DNA of 64,000 nucleotides from JADLHS01 sp020848635 (GTDB taxonomy: Bacteria > Verrucomicrobiota > Verrucomicrobiia > Limisphaerales > JADLHS01). Positions 10,501 through 19,976 of the stretch are shown piece after piece (within the stretch, counting starts at the first letter, position 1; each line of letters opens with the position of its first letter). Position numbers and translations under genes: made by a program. The notes under the pieces were generated by a model. That model ran no database searches, had not been told where the DNA came from, and worked only from the letters and a program-made list of their open reading frames with translations. The stretch is taken from positions 310,001 to 374,000 of the forward strand of contig JBAOIL010000005.1 in the NCBI GenBank assembly GCA_037044975.1. Reading direction: 5' to 3'.

Positions 10501-11981
10501 GCAAGGGGTTGGTATTCGTGACCAAAGATAGAGCCATGCAGTTGTTGAATCTCGAGAAGCCAGAGACTGCTGGTGTGCCGTTCGCCGTCAACGTCGGGAT
10601 CAACATGCTTCGCTTCAGTCCGGACGGTCAGCGGCTGGCCTCAGTCGGACCCGACCAGTGCGGGCACATCTGGGACGGTTCGTCCGGCCAGGAACTCACG
10701 CCGCCCTTCAAACACGGTGGCAATCTTTTCTCAGTCGAGTGGAGTCCCGACGGACGGCGGGTTGTGACCAGCGGACTCGACGGTGCAGCGAAACTATGGG
10801 ATAGCTTCACCGGGGAGCCGGTGCTCGCCCCAATGGGACTCAAAGGTGCCATGCGCATCGCTCACTTCAGCCCCAATGGCCGACTCTTGGTCGCGCGAAG
10901 TGACGACCATACCGCGCGAGTTTGGGACACCGCCACCGCCGAAGCCGTCACGCCAATCCTCCACCACGGTGGAGAAGTCCGGGCCGCGATGGTCACGACC
11001 AACAACCGGCTGGTGACCGTTAGCGCCCCAGGTGTCATTCGCGCCTGGGACCTGGCGGAAACGCGGCTCGCGGCGGCGGTCATCGCTGACTACGCGCGGT
11101 TGCTGGCTGGCCGGAAGCTGGATCGTGCCGGGATTTTGCAGCCGATGAGCGCCGCGGAACTCGGCGGATTGGTCACCGCCCTGCGTTCCGTGCATCCCGA
11201 ACTTTTTGCCACGTCAAAGGAGGAACTTCGCGAATGGCACCGCCGCCAGGCGCAGGAGCCAACCAGCCTGGCCCGCGTCACCGCAGGATTATTTCATCTC
11301 GAACGCTGCGCGGAATTGGACCCCTCTGATTCGTGGGCGAAAGAGCAACAGGCTCGTTTCCGGGCCTGCCAGATACCGCCGCGCGATCCCGCCACGCCAG
11401 CCAACCTCGTGGACCTGTCCGCCTTTTACACCCACTCGTTCGGTCTCCTGCCCGAAGCGGAATTCACCGAACTTCCGCGGGGACTGCACACGCTGGCGGG
11501 AACGCTCTTTGATCTGCGCGCACTCCTCCGCCTTGAGGCCACGAACTACGTAGAACAGGATCGCGCCAACGGGCGTGCGACGCTCGCCTCGTTCCCGCTG
11601 GCGGAGGTCGGCAACATCCCGGTTGGCCAGCGCTGTCGTCAACTGCACTTCCTGCAGGCCGTGGATGGACCACGCGTTCAAGGTGGCGATGAAGTGGCGC
11701 GGTGGCGCCTCCATTTCGTTGATGGCTCAGTCCGGGAGTTTCCGGTCATCTACGGCGAACACGTGAGCGACTGGTGGGGGGATTCGGATACGAACCAGGA
11801 GAGCCGCAGGGCGGTCGTCGCTTGGGCAGGGAAGCGCCCGGCGCCCGGCGCCAATCAGGGCATCCGGCTCTTTAAATCCACTTTGGAGAACCCGGCACCC
11901 GACACGGAAGTCAGCCACTTGGATTTCGTGCTCGGCAAAGTCAGCGTGCGCCCCTTCGTCGTCGCCATCACGGCGGAATAG
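7593..11981 (+). CDS. membrane Ser/Thr protein kinase with WD40 repeats
   Basis: The protein has 1462 residues from ATG 7593 (TTG 7572 is the alternative). The kinase domain spans about residues 38-325: Gly loop IGRGSYGEVW near 45, Lys in RAVKIV near 65, and catalytic loop HRDIKPSN near 201. The metal-binding motif reads DIG (LADIGLVA) instead of DFG, and the APE region is EGYLPPEGPG. The hinge after YYVMELAD carries an AT-rich foreign insert of about 35 residues (see repeat at 7970-8073). One transmembrane helix lies near 341-360, followed by a charged coiled coil with KENQALAEAKTQLADEKTKL. WD40-type repeats (FSPDGRRLAT/VWD units) fill about 450-1155, then comes a C-terminal region without recognised domain. 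The layout predicts a cytoplasmic kinase tethered to the membrane with a large propeller sensor, near its ECF sigma factor. Confidence 0.93.
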   Translation: MNADPNARDKMLNDLSNTLTPASEPISDTPLAPPVVPDHELIRRIGRGSYGEVWLARTALGTWRAVKIVQRAAFDHDRPYEREFEGIRRFEPISRTHPSQLNVLHVGRNDAAGHFYYVMELADAEEMQNEECKMKNEAAANPPASDRQQSILNFEFYISNYRPRTLRSDLYHRGRLPFEECLDIGLALATALDHLHRHGLVHRDIKPSNIVFVNGIPKLADIGLVARAEATLSLVGTEGYLPPEGPGTAQADIYSLGKVLYEMATGRDRQEFPELPTNLIAQPAAERAQLAELNEIILRACHTDLKQRYQTAAELHADLALLQSGKSVSRMRTVERRMRTLARAGTVVAAIAVIAGLAFFYQQFQTREARRLAKENQALAEAKTQLADEKTKLAEENREQLVRLRIANAVRLLDADDYSGALLWFAEALPLVNNNFAEESIHRIRIQQLLNQSPRLLHVLPHGATVPSAVFSQDGRRVATSTHPGEISIWDAESGSRLLGPWRRGGQVRNLRFSRDGKRLFVRSCSDQAYLYNDPEGGGTVEVLDAATGESVFPRVNDAVFASFSPDDRWLAVARKDLAIEVLEASTGQHLAHLRGHTNTVAMLSFSRDGNLLASASLDHTVRVWRLPSGEPVGQPIHLGQAAVRVVFSPDGRRLATAASDQQSLTTVQTWSVAGGSEIGAALQVPSILWALAFDEATGQRLITGDNKHWLSVWDATHREAVLPPLRFESSTARCWAFSPDGLRLAAGSDDGTACVWNLETGEPLTPRLRHVGWVESVAFSPDGTRLLTTSDDGTGKIWDLATLPEAARPLRLSSAVVSAVPELFPHALSPDGQRLVVDTVDGGVLAPRMINVDALNEELPLPAPDGELAGRILFDHCSRQWATALGVFRGDANSTNVSLWRREADGWHRRLQGHPQRVRSVQFSEDDAQLLTLGDDGVFRIWRTSDGTLANEIALPGNFAMAGPISPTGKGLVFVTKDRAMQLLNLEKPETAGVPFAVNVGINMLRFSPDGQRLASVGPDQCGHIWDGSSGQELTPPFKHGGNLFSVEWSPDGRRVVTSGLDGAAKLWDSFTGEPVLAPMGLKGAMRIAHFSPNGRLLVARSDDHTARVWDTATAEAVTPILHHGGEVRAAMVTTNNRLVTVSAPGVIRAWDLAETRLAAAVIADYARLLAGRKLDRAGILQPMSAAELGGLVTALRSVHPELFATSKEELREWHRRQAQEPTSLARVTAGLFHLERCAELDPSDSWAKEQQARFRACQIPPRDPATPANLVDLSAFYTHSFGLLPEAEFTELPRGLHTLAGTLFDLRALLRLEATNYVEQDRANGRATLASFPLAEVGNIPVGQRCRQLHFLQAVDGPRVQGGDEVARWRLHFVDGSVREFPVIYGEHVSDWWGDSDTNQESRRAVVAWAGKRPAPGANQGIRLFKSTLENPAPDTEVSHLDFVLGKVSVRPFVVAITAE
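7970..8073 (+). repeat. AT-rich imperfect inverted repeat inserted in-frame in the kinase gene
   Basis: Inside the GC-rich kinase gene there is an abrupt AT-rich block. The left part contains two copies of the 14-mer AATGCAAAATGAAR. The right part contains TTTTGAA twice and ends in TTTACATTTCGAATT, and is roughly the reverse complement of the left part. The reading frame stays open across it and it encodes an Asn/Lys/Glu-rich stretch between the kinase hinge (YYVMELAD) and the next conserved segment (YRPRTLRSDL). This position tolerates loops in kinases. Insertion of a small mobile palindromic repeat is the best explanation. The exact ends are uncertain by a few bases. Confidence 0.7.
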
Positions 11982-12155
11982 AACCCCAGGACCGACATTC
12001 CTCCGCCAGGTTTTTGGAGTGCATCCGCCCCGGCGGCGCTTTACCTCGCTACACCCAACCCGAAACTTCCTTCACCTTCCATGAAAGGTTTTCGCCCGAC
12101 CTGCGATTACATCCCCGTGCAGAAAAACACTCGCGAAACTAAACTTTTTGAACCC

Positions 12156-13292
12156 ATGAAGAAAACCAGCCACCTCTTCGCGCTCGGTGCCGCCCTCCTG
12201 CTACCGCCGCTTACTTCCACCTTCGCCCAGTCCACCTGGCAAACCGTGGATGATTATCAATACGCGCCCGGCAAGGCGGCAATCAATCGCGGCGTCGCCG
12301 CCTCTGCGGATGGCACCCTCTTTGTCGCTGGCGCTGGCGCTGACGCTGCGGGTGTCAACCACGGCGTGGTTCATCGGAGCCTCGACGGCGGAGTTACTTG
12401 GGACATGGTTTTAGATGTCCCTTCGGTGAATCTTCTGCGGATTGCCATCAACCCCTTGGGCGAGGTTCTGGCTGTGGGCACGCAATCTGTCATCAAAGGC
12501 AAATGGGTCACTTACCGTTCCAGTGACGGCGGGCTGACTTGGTTGCTGGCCGATCAATTCCAATTCTCAAGCGGCGGGCAGGCAACGGCGTGGTCCGTAA
12601 CTGCGGACACGGCGCGGATCTACGTCAGCGGAACAGCCAGGGATGCCAAGAACGTGGACCATTGGGTGGTTCGGCGCAGCGCCGACGGCGGGTTGACCTG
12701 GACGACAGCCGATAATCTCCCTCTGCAAGGAGCAACAGCCAGTATCGGGATCACGGTCACGCCTTCCGGCAGTGTGATTGCGGTGGGATACACTGCCGCT
12801 GTGTGGACCGTTCGCCGCAGCACCGACGGCGGGAACACCTGGGCCACCGTGGACAAATTCAAACTCGGTAATTACATGTCCGTCGCGAAGGGCATAACCG
12901 CCGATGCCAACGGAAATCTCTACGTGACGGGTTCGGCTGGAAAAGGGCACTGGATCACGCGCAAGTCCACGACCGGCGGAATCTCGTGGACCACAGTGGA
13001 TGACTTTACGCTCAATGGCAGCGGCATCGGAATGGGAGTCGCCGTGGACGAGTTCGGGCGGGTTTTCGTGGGCGGGTCTTCGAGCGGCTCCAGCCCCCGC
13101 TGGATAGTTCGCACCAGTAGCGATGCGGGAGCTACCTGGGTTACGACTGATGATTACCGGCTCGCTTCGCCGAGCAATTACACGAGCGCGGAAGCAGTGG
13201 CCGGCGACGCTGGGGGCAACGTGTTTGTGGTGGGCGGAGCTTGGGATGCCGCAGGCGTTACCCACGCCATCATCCGCAAGTTGACACCGTGA
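12156..13292 (+). CDS. exported beta-propeller protein with Asp-box (BNR/sialidase-like) repeats
   Basis: The protein has 378 residues. The open frame begins at 12081, but ATG 12156 gives a clean signal peptide (MKKTSHLFALGAALLLPP, cleavage after FAQ), so it is chosen. Six repeats carry Asp-box-like S-x-D-G-G-x-T-W motifs: RSLDGGVTW, RSSDGGLTW, RSADGGLTW, RSTDGGNTW, KSTTGGISW and TSSDAGATW, spaced about 50-60 residues apart. This predicts a six-bladed propeller. Sialidase catalytic residues (Arg triad, Tyr/Glu pair) are not evident, so it is better viewed as a structural or binding propeller than an enzyme. It is followed by another exported propeller-type gene. Confidence 0.8.
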   Translation: MKKTSHLFALGAALLLPPLTSTFAQSTWQTVDDYQYAPGKAAINRGVAASADGTLFVAGAGADAAGVNHGVVHRSLDGGVTWDMVLDVPSVNLLRIAINPLGEVLAVGTQSVIKGKWVTYRSSDGGLTWLLADQFQFSSGGQATAWSVTADTARIYVSGTARDAKNVDHWVVRRSADGGLTWTTADNLPLQGATASIGITVTPSGSVIAVGYTAAVWTVRRSTDGGNTWATVDKFKLGNYMSVAKGITADANGNLYVTGSAGKGHWITRKSTTGGISWTTVDDFTLNGSGIGMGVAVDEFGRVFVGGSSSGSSPRWIVRTSSDAGATWVTTDDYRLASPSNYTSAEAVAGDAGGNVFVVGGAWDAAGVTHAIIRKLTP

Positions 13293-13339
13293 ATCGCGTT
13301 CAGCCGACGCCAAATCCAGCACAACCTCCCTTCCCAGCC

Positions 13340-15465
13340 ATGAAGACAGAAGCGATTCTCCTGAAAACCGGCACGTTGCCTGTCGGCAAAATGTGGCAGC
13401 ACTGCCGGAGAATTTTCCAGCGCTCGTGTGCGATGACCGTCGTGCTGACGGCGTTGGTGGACCCGGGTTGAGGCAGCGAGCTTGGAATGGTTGGGCGACT
13501 GGCCCGGGCATGTGCGAGGCAGTGCTGGGAAAGTCGCGCTGCGGAATGGCTACGCCTTTGTCGCTTGCGACTCCGGTGGCTTGCAGGTCCTTGATGTTCA
13601 TATCCCGGCCAAGCCGGTCTTCGTCGCGGTTCAGGACACGCTGAGGCAGGCGTGGGATGTGACGTTAGACGGTGATTTTGCATACGTAGCCAATGGCACA
13701 AACGGACTGGTGGTGATCAACATTGCCGATCCGGACCATCCCACCATCGTTGGGACCTGCGCCACTCCCGGCCCTGCCCGGAGTTTGGTCCTGTCGAACG
13801 GGTACGCCTGATGTCGCCGAGTGGCAGCTCGGTCTGCAAGTAATTGATGTTCGGAATCCGGCAAATCCGGTCCTCGCAGGTGTCTATCCGACTCCGAGCG
13901 GGACCGTGATGAGCGTGGCGTTATCGGGAAGCCTGGCTTACCTCGCGGGCGGCACCAGCCTCCTTGTGCTCAACGTAAGCAATCCAGCGAATCCGGTGCT
14001 CCGCGGCAGTGTGGACTTGGGATCCTCGACGTGGGCTGTGGCGCTGACGGGGCATCACGCGTTGCTTACCACCGACGAGGGCGTACGAGTCGTTGATGTA
14101 ACCAACCCAAGCAGCCCGGTTCAGGTCGCTCAATTCTACAACAATGGATCCGGTGATTTGACTGTGGTCGGGGACCGCGCCTATGTGGCGGCGAATGTCG
14201 GCACCATGTTCGTCAGCGAGTTCGCCCTCCAGATTCTCGACGTCACTGACCCTCTGCACCTGGCATTGATCGGACAAATCAGCGGCAACCTTGGTGGCAT
14301 CACGGTTGACGGGACGTTGGCATTCCTGACGGGACCTGATTTGGGGATCTGGGACATCAGCGACGTTACCAACCCCGTGAGACTTGGTGGCTACCGGACG
14401 GGGGGTGACGCACGGCAGTTGACACTTTCTGGGAACCTGGCCTTCCTGGCCGACGGCGGAGCGCTGCAAATCATTGATGTGAGTGACGGACGGAATCCCG
14501 TGGGGTCTGGCTGGGTAGGAACGGCGGCGATGGGAACGGTCGCGCTGGCCGGGCACTACGCTTTCGTCGCGGGCTTTTACTCCGGGTTGGAAGTCGTTAA
14601 CGTGGCCGATACCACGAACCCAGTCTTCGTGGCCAGTTATGAAACGCCCGGTCGTGCTGATGCGGTCGAGGTGGTCGGCGATCATGCCTGGGTCGCCGAT
14701 TTTTTCGGAGGACTCGCCGGGATCAACACCAGTGATCCCACGAACCCCTGGCCGGAGGTAACCTACCCGACGGCAGGGTTTCCCTTAGGATTGGCGCGCC
14801 AAGGCAACCTCCTGTTTGTGGCCGAAGCAAGCGCCGGCCTGGAGGTGGTGGACATCAGTGATCCGCTCGACCCGGTTCACGTCGGCGGGTATGACACCGC
14901 TGGCACTGCTTGGAAGGTGACGGTCGCGGATCATTACGCCTACGTGGCCGATGGGGCCAATGGTCTCGAGGTGATTGACATCGCGACGCCCTCAAACCCC
15001 TTGCGCGTTGGCGGGTGTCTGACTGCCGGCTCTGCGCGGTCCGTGGCGCTCGCCGGCTCATTTGCCTTTGTGGGCTGCTACAGCTCGAACGGCGTTGAGA
15101 TGATCAATGTCAGCGATCCAACCAACCCGGTCAGTGTCGCGCGCTTCGATACGGTTGAGCCAGCTTGGGGAGTCGCCGTCGCCGGAGATCGGGTGTACGT
15201 GGCGAACGGAGCGACCGGGCTGACGATCCTGCGGTGGAGTTCGGCGCCCGTGGCGCCGCGTCTCTCATCTGGCATGGTGGGCGGGCAATTGCAGGTCTCC
15301 TGGCCCACCAACGCCACCGGCTTCGTTCTTCAATCCGCCACCACGCTGTCCAACGGCGGCGACTGGCAGGATTTCCCTACCCAGCCCACGGAGATCAACG
15401 GCCAGAAATTTGTGACGATCGCACCTGCCGGACCGAGCGGTTTCTTCCGTCTGCGCGGGCCGTGA
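13340..15465 (+). CDS. exported LVIVD-repeat beta-propeller protein (two frameshifts)
   Basis: From ATG 13340 the frame encodes a hydrophobic signal (SCAMTVVLTALV). One extra G near 13460 and one extra G near 13810 break the frame. Deleting them gives a single protein of about 708 residues ending at TGA 15463-15465. Tandem units of about 42 residues repeat the pattern LxVIDVxNPxNPVxxGxYxTxGxAxxVxVxGxxAYVA, the LVIVD repeat, at least a dozen times. The last 80 residues (LQVSWPTNATGFVLQSAT and FFRLRGP) are a C-terminal module common on Verrucomicrobial exported proteins. No catalytic residues were recognised. Function is probably cell-surface or extracellular binding. The frame breaks may be sequence errors because repeat units continue perfectly on both sides. 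Confidence 0.8.
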
Positions 15466-15496
15466 GCGGAACGCCTTGGAGAAAACTGTGGCGGGA

Positions 15497-15553
15497 CGAG
15501 TTACACGAGTCTTCAGATTTCGCCTCCGTTGGATTTTGGCCTCGTGTAACTCG
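15497..15553. repeat. intergenic inverted repeat (13-bp perfect arms)
   Basis: CGAGTTACACGAG at 15497-15509 and CTCGTGTAACTCG at 15541-15553 are exact reverse complements separated by 31 bases. The element lies between the LVIVD-repeat gene and deoC. It has no poly-T tract, so it looks like a dispersed palindromic repeat, although a hairpin terminator role for the upstream gene is possible. Confidence 0.75.
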
Positions 15554-15565
15554 GCTCTCCGCCTC

Positions 15566-15583
15566 GCCGACTGGAAAGTCGGC
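15566..15583. repeat. short palindromic repeat
   Basis: GCCGACTGGAAAGTCGGC forms a 7-bp stem with a 4-base loop. It lies just after the longer inverted repeat and about 90 bases before deoC. Similar short GC-rich hairpins occur at 38089 and inside ubiD, suggesting related dispersed hairpin families. Confidence 0.6.
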
Positions 15584-15672
15584 CTTGCGGGCGGCTTCAA
15601 TAGGCAATCAAGATTGCACGCAGCGGCTTACGTCCATACTCTGCGCGCGGTTGATTCACGAAAGTGCGCGCC

Positions 15673-16468
15673 ATGAAATACACCTACGAACAACTCGCCA
15701 AGATGATTGACCACTCGCTCCTCCATCCGACGATGACCGACCAGGAGTTGGAGGCTGGCTGCAAGCTGGCCGCGAAATACGGCGTCGCATCTGTTTGCAT
15801 CAAACCTGTACGCTACCAAACGCGCTGCGGAATTGCTGAAGGGGACGGGCGTGTTGGTCGGCGCGGTCATCGGCTTTCCCCACGGCAACTCCTGCACCGA
15901 ATCCAAACGCTACGAGACCGAGCTGGCTTGCCAGGACGGCGCGCGCGAGATTGACATGGTCATCAACCTTGGCAAAGCGCTCAGCGGCGACTGGGATTAC
16001 GTCGAGCGTGATGTGAAAGCCGTCTGCGACGAGGCCCACTCGCGCGGCGCGAAGGTGAAGGTCATCTTCGAGAATGATTACCTCACCCAGGGCGGCGCCG
16101 GCCTGAGCAACGATGACTTCAAGAAAAAACTCTGCCAGCTCTGCGAACGCGCGGGCGCCGATTGGGTGAAGACCTCGACCGGCTATGGCTTCGTAAAGCA
16201 GCCCGACGGCAGTTACAACTACAAGGGCGCGACTGAACACGACCTTGCCCTCATGCGTGCGAGTGTCTCTGCTAAAGTTCAGGTGAAAGCCGCCGGTGGC
16301 GTGCGCGACCTGGATGGATTGATCAAGGTTCGCGAACTCGGCGGCTCGCGCTGTGGTGCGACCGCTACCGTGGCGATGTTGGATGAATATCGCCGCCGCG
16401 AAACCGCCGAGCGCTCAGGGAATCCGTCCCCCAGCCCGTCCGGACCCATCGGGTCGGGAGGATACTGA
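15673..16468 (+). CDS. deoC: deoxyribose-phosphate aldolase (one frameshift)
   Basis: DeoC cleaves 2-deoxyribose-5-phosphate to glyceraldehyde-3-phosphate and acetaldehyde in deoxynucleoside catabolism. The ATG at 15673 starts with KYTYEQLAKMIDHSLLHP, which includes the IDHTLL-like opening of the family. An extra G near 15808 shifts the frame in the middle of the conserved VCIKPYA motif. Downstream, the rest of the enzyme follows in the next frame: GAVIGFPHG, EIDMVINLG, KVIFEN, the Schiff-base Lys in VKTSTGYG, and AAGGVR. The corrected length is about 264 residues, close to the family norm. The C-terminus has a short Ser/Pro/Gly tail. No other nucleoside catabolism gene is adjacent. Confidence 0.9.
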
Positions 16469-16543
16469 ATGTTTGAACTTCAACCGCAAAGTCGTACCGA
16501 TTTGGTAAGCCAGTGGAAAACGGGTTTGGGTTCGACTCCACAA

Positions 16544-17677
16544 TCAACTTCGGAAGAATCGCGCCGCCAGCAGATTGGCGGCGGCGCCAAACGCCAGCAG
16601 TACGCCCAGGGGTAGCAGGACGGCGCCGAATCCACTCCCGAAGCTGATGAGTTGGTGCAGGGCCTTCAACGCCCAGCCCGTCGGCAGGCAGAGCGCAAGG
16701 TTCTGGAGAGCGGGCGGAGCAATCTCCAACGGCCACCAGCACCCGCCCAACGCGCCCATCAAGAGGCTGGCCAGAACACAAGTCCCCGTAACCCGGTCCT
16801 CGGCGGCGAAGAGTGAGCCGACGAGCACGCCTAACGAACTGCCGACCCAACCCAGCACGAGTAGCGTGAGCATGACCGCCGGCAGGTTGGCCCCGAGATT
16901 GACGCCCATCGTGAATTTTCCCACAACGAGAAAGAAGATAATTTGCACCGCCCCAAGTAACATCAGGCCGTAGATCTTGCCCATGACCAGTTCGAGCTTC
17001 GTCACGGGATGAACCATCAGCCGGCGGAGCACGCCATTTCGCCGTTCCGCCGCCACGCTGGCGCCGCCAAAGATCATCAGGTTCATCATCAGATACATCA
17101 CGAGATTGCCCGGCAGCGAGAAATTGAAGCCGGACGGCACGGGCTTGCGCCCGGCAAATGTGGCGTTGAGGCGAACCGGGTTCGGCCGCTTCATGACCGC
17201 CCGGAGGGGTTTCTCGGTGACAGTTTCCGGGGCGTTGGTTTGGTTCACCGTTTCCAGCAGATGACTGTTCATTGCAATTAGCGCGCGGACGAGTCGCACT
17301 TCGATGAGGGCGGCGTCCGCTTCCGCCGAGCCGTCGCGCTTGAAGAAACCCACCTTGCTTTGCTCGCCGCTCAGCACCCGGCTCGTGAAGTTGGTGGGAA
17401 TCCGAATTGTGCGCGCGGCGGTTTCACGGTTCGTCGGGTTGAGTAGCCACATGCCCTGGGTGTCGAGTTCATCGAGAAACACGCGGCCCAGGAAATTCGG
17501 GTCCTGGTTTTCCACCAGCACCGGCGGTTTGCGATTGTAAGGATCGCCCGGGCCACGATTGGCAAAGCCCATGAAGTAAACAAACGCCAGCGGCATGACG
17601 AAGAGCCAGATGTAGGCGGACTTGCTCTTCAGGAACAGCCGCAGGTCGTTGTGGCCGATGTCGCGGATGCGTTTCAT
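16544..17677 (-). CDS. ABC-2 type transporter permease
   Basis: The protein has 377 residues. It has one N-terminal transmembrane helix (about 22-40, IWLFVMPLAFVYFMGF), a large extracytoplasmic loop of about 160 residues, then five C-terminal helices. This is the ABC-2 membrane layout of YhgE/YbhR-type exporters, including the ERRNGVLRRLMVHPV segment before the second helix group, which contacts the ATPase. Its start (CAT at 17675-17677) overlaps the stop of the preceding permease gene by 4 bp, so the two are translationally coupled. With the ATPase upstream it forms a three-gene exporter. The substrate is unknown (lipid, drug or polysaccharide are all possible). Confidence 0.88.
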   Translation of the reverse strand: MKRIRDIGHNDLRLFLKSKSAYIWLFVMPLAFVYFMGFANRGPGDPYNRKPPVLVENQDPNFLGRVFLDELDTQGMWLLNPTNRETAARTIRIPTNFTSRVLSGEQSKVGFFKRDGSAEADAALIEVRLVRALIAMNSHLLETVNQTNAPETVTEKPLRAVMKRPNPVRLNATFAGRKPVPSGFNFSLPGNLVMYLMMNLMIFGGASVAAERRNGVLRRLMVHPVTKLELVMGKIYGLMLLGAVQIIFFLVVGKFTMGVNLGANLPAVMLTLLVLGWVGSSLGVLVGSLFAAEDRVTGTCVLASLLMGALGGCWWPLEIAPPALQNLALCLPTGWALKALHQLISFGSGFGAVLLPLGVLLAFGAAANLLAARFFRS

Positions 17678-19035
17678 GGTCGCCCTCCCATTCGGAATCG
17701 TCGGCGCAGCAGGACCGCGGCCAGTGCCAGCAGCCCGGCACTGAGCAGGACCAGTTTAACCAACGCCGGAAGCCACGCGACTTCGCCGGCGCTGTACTGG
17801 AGATTGCGCGTCGTCGCCACGAACCAGTAGGTCGGCAGCCACGGGGTGACCTGCTCGCGCAGAAATACGGGGAGGGATTCGGGCGGGAACATGCAACCGC
17901 CGGCCAGCCCCAGCCCCATGCCGACCACCGTATTGAGCGCGCTCGCCTTGCGTTCATCGGGAATCAGGGCCACCAGCACCGCCATCAACCCGGCGGCGAA
18001 GAATGCATAACTCAATGCCAACGCGGCCAGCACTACCGGGTGCCGCCATTCCACCTGGAAGATCAAGCCGCCGCCCGCCAGCAGGAAGCTGCTGCCCAGC
18101 ACCAGCACCAGCACCGTGAACGCGATCTTGCCGGCCACGAACGGGGCGAGTTGATGATGCAGCGTGTGGTACCGCGCAAACGTGTGTTGGCGGATTTCGC
18201 GCTGCAGATCGGTCATCGCGTTGCTGGCAAGAAACAGGAGGAACATGCCGGCCATGCCGGTCAGCAGGAACCCAAAGACTCCGGCGCCGGGGTCATTCTT
18301 TTTGGTGTTAATTTTGGCTCCGGCCCCGGCCTTGAGAGCGTCGGCTGCTGAAGCCGCCGGCGCATCTTTTTCGTAAACGATGAGCGGCGGATTGACGAAT
18401 TTCTGGGCCGCTTTGAGTTTGTCCCCGGCGCGCTCGATCAGGGCCGCGACTTGCTTGTAACCGCCTTCACCATCGAACACCCGCTGCCAATCGGGAAACT
18501 CGGATTGGAGATTGCGCGCAATGGCGTTCAGCGCGGTGACCAGCGCGCCCAGCAGCTCTTCCATCACGGCCGGATGGATGGACTGCGCCGGATTCTTGAT
18601 GAGTTCAAGGCTCACCACTTCCCGCCCCCCGAAATAATTGCGGGTGAAGTTGGTCGGAATGATCAGAACCGCGCTGATCCGGTTGTCGTTGATCTGGCGC
18701 AAGGCTTCGTCCCGTTCGAGGATCACCGGATCGAGGTATTTGCCGCCTTCGCGCTGGTTCGCCGAGCCGCGCAGAAAATCGGAGAGGATCGTCTTGTCTT
18801 CGTCCACCAAGGCAAAGCGGATGCGGCCCAGCGCGCCGCTATCCGACTTGCCGCCAAACGCCAGGCCGACCAGCCCGGTGATGCACAGCGGAATGAGCAA
18901 ATTAATCAGCAGCGGGAGGGGGTTGCGCCACGCCCGCCGCAGGTCTTTGGCGAGCAAAACGCGGAGCTGGTGGCACCACCTCCGCGCCCCATCCGAAGGG
19001 GAGCGCGGCGTTCCGGCTGTAGGCATCGGCGGCAT
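17674..19035 (-). CDS. ABC-2 type transporter permease
   Basis: The protein has 453 residues with an N-terminal helix around residues 41-60 (PLLINLLIPLCITGLVGLAF). A long extracytoplasmic domain contains FALVDEDKT and ISAVLIIPTNFTRNYFGG, then comes a group of five to six helices. The domain is the same as in YhiN/YbhS-like ABC-2 exporter permeases, and the protein is a distant paralogue of the downstream permease. The segment near residue 230-250 is Ala/Lys rich. It lies 9 bp after the ATPase gene and overlaps the next permease by 4 bp, so all three subunits should be made together. Confidence 0.88.
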   Translation of the reverse strand: MPPMPTAGTPRSPSDGARRWCHQLRVLLAKDLRRAWRNPLPLLINLLIPLCITGLVGLAFGGKSDSGALGRIRFALVDEDKTILSDFLRGSANQREGGKYLDPVILERDEALRQINDNRISAVLIIPTNFTRNYFGGREVVSLELIKNPAQSIHPAVMEELLGALVTALNAIARNLQSEFPDWQRVFDGEGGYKQVAALIERAGDKLKAAQKFVNPPLIVYEKDAPAASAADALKAGAGAKINTKKNDPGAGVFGFLLTGMAGMFLLFLASNAMTDLQREIRQHTFARYHTLHHQLAPFVAGKIAFTVLVLVLGSSFLLAGGGLIFQVEWRHPVVLAALALSYAFFAAGLMAVLVALIPDERKASALNTVVGMGLGLAGGCMFPPESLPVFLREQVTPWLPTYWFVATTRNLQYSAGEVAWLPALVKLVLLSAGLLALAAVLLRRRFRMGGRP

Positions 19036-19044
19036 CCGCTGGCA

Positions 19045-19976
19045 TCACTCCCGTAATTCGCGGCCCGTGAGTTGGAGAAACACGTCGTTCAGGCTGGGGC
19101 GCTTCAGCATGACATTCTCGACCCGCACCGGCAGCCCCAGCAAGTCCTTGAGGCACTCGGATGGATCGCGCGGGCCAATGGCCGACACGACCAACTGGCG
19201 TTCGGTCTTCTGAATGACCCGAAAGCGCTGGCGAAATCCATCCCACGAATCGGGTGAAGTTTCTTTGAGCTCCGCTTCGAGCACAAACAAGCGATCGCCC
19301 CCCAGACGGTCCTGCAATTCCTTCAGGCTGCCTTCGGCCAGCAACCGCCCGTGATCAATGATGCCGATACGCTGGCAAAGCAACTCGGCCTCCTCCAGGT
19401 AATGCGTCGTGTAAAGGATTGCGGTGCCCGAGGCGCGCAGGTTGCGGATGAACTCGAGAATGTTCAGTCGCGCCTGCGGATCTATGCCCACGGTTGGCTC
19501 ATCAAGCAGCAGCAGCTTCGGTCGGTGGAGCAGGGCGCAACCCAGATTGATGCGGCGCTTCATGCCCCCCGAGTAGGTCTTCACTGCGTCCTTCGCGCGG
19601 TCGGTGAGCGTCAGCGCCTCGAGCAGTTCGGTCGTGCGCGATCGGGCCTCGCCGGAACTCAAACCCGCCATGGCGCCCAGAATTCCAGATTCTCGCGCCC
19701 GGTAAGTTCCTCGTAAATGGCCAACTCCTGGGGCACCACGCCCATGATGCGCTTGGCCTTTTGGGGATCGGACCAAAAGGGCGTGCTGGCCACGATGACC
19801 TCGCCGGCATCTGGCTTGAGCAGCCCGGAGATCATGGAAATGGTGGTGGTCTTGCCCGCGCCGTTCGGCCCGAGCAGGCCATAGATTTCGCCGGGACGCA
19901 CCTCGAAACTGACGGAGTCCACCGCGCGAATTGCCGCAAAGGCTTTGAACAAACCTTGAACCCGGAGCAAGGACAT
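19045..19976 (-). CDS. ABC transporter ATP-binding protein (one frameshift)
   Basis: The start is ATG at 19974-19976 (MSLLRVQGLFKAF). Walker A GPNGAGKTTT, Q-loop VVPQELAIYEELTG, signature YSGGMKRR, Walker B LLLLDEPTVGID and the H-loop TTHYLEEAE are all present. The front third and the rest are in different frames. The join falls near 19676, where a run of C on the plus strand (G on the coding strand) appears one base short; restoring it gives LEFWGAMAGLSS. The corrected length is about 310 residues, including the C-terminal regulatory domain found in DrrA/CcmA-type ATPases. It is the first gene of the exporter operon with the two permeases downstream. Confidence 0.9.
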
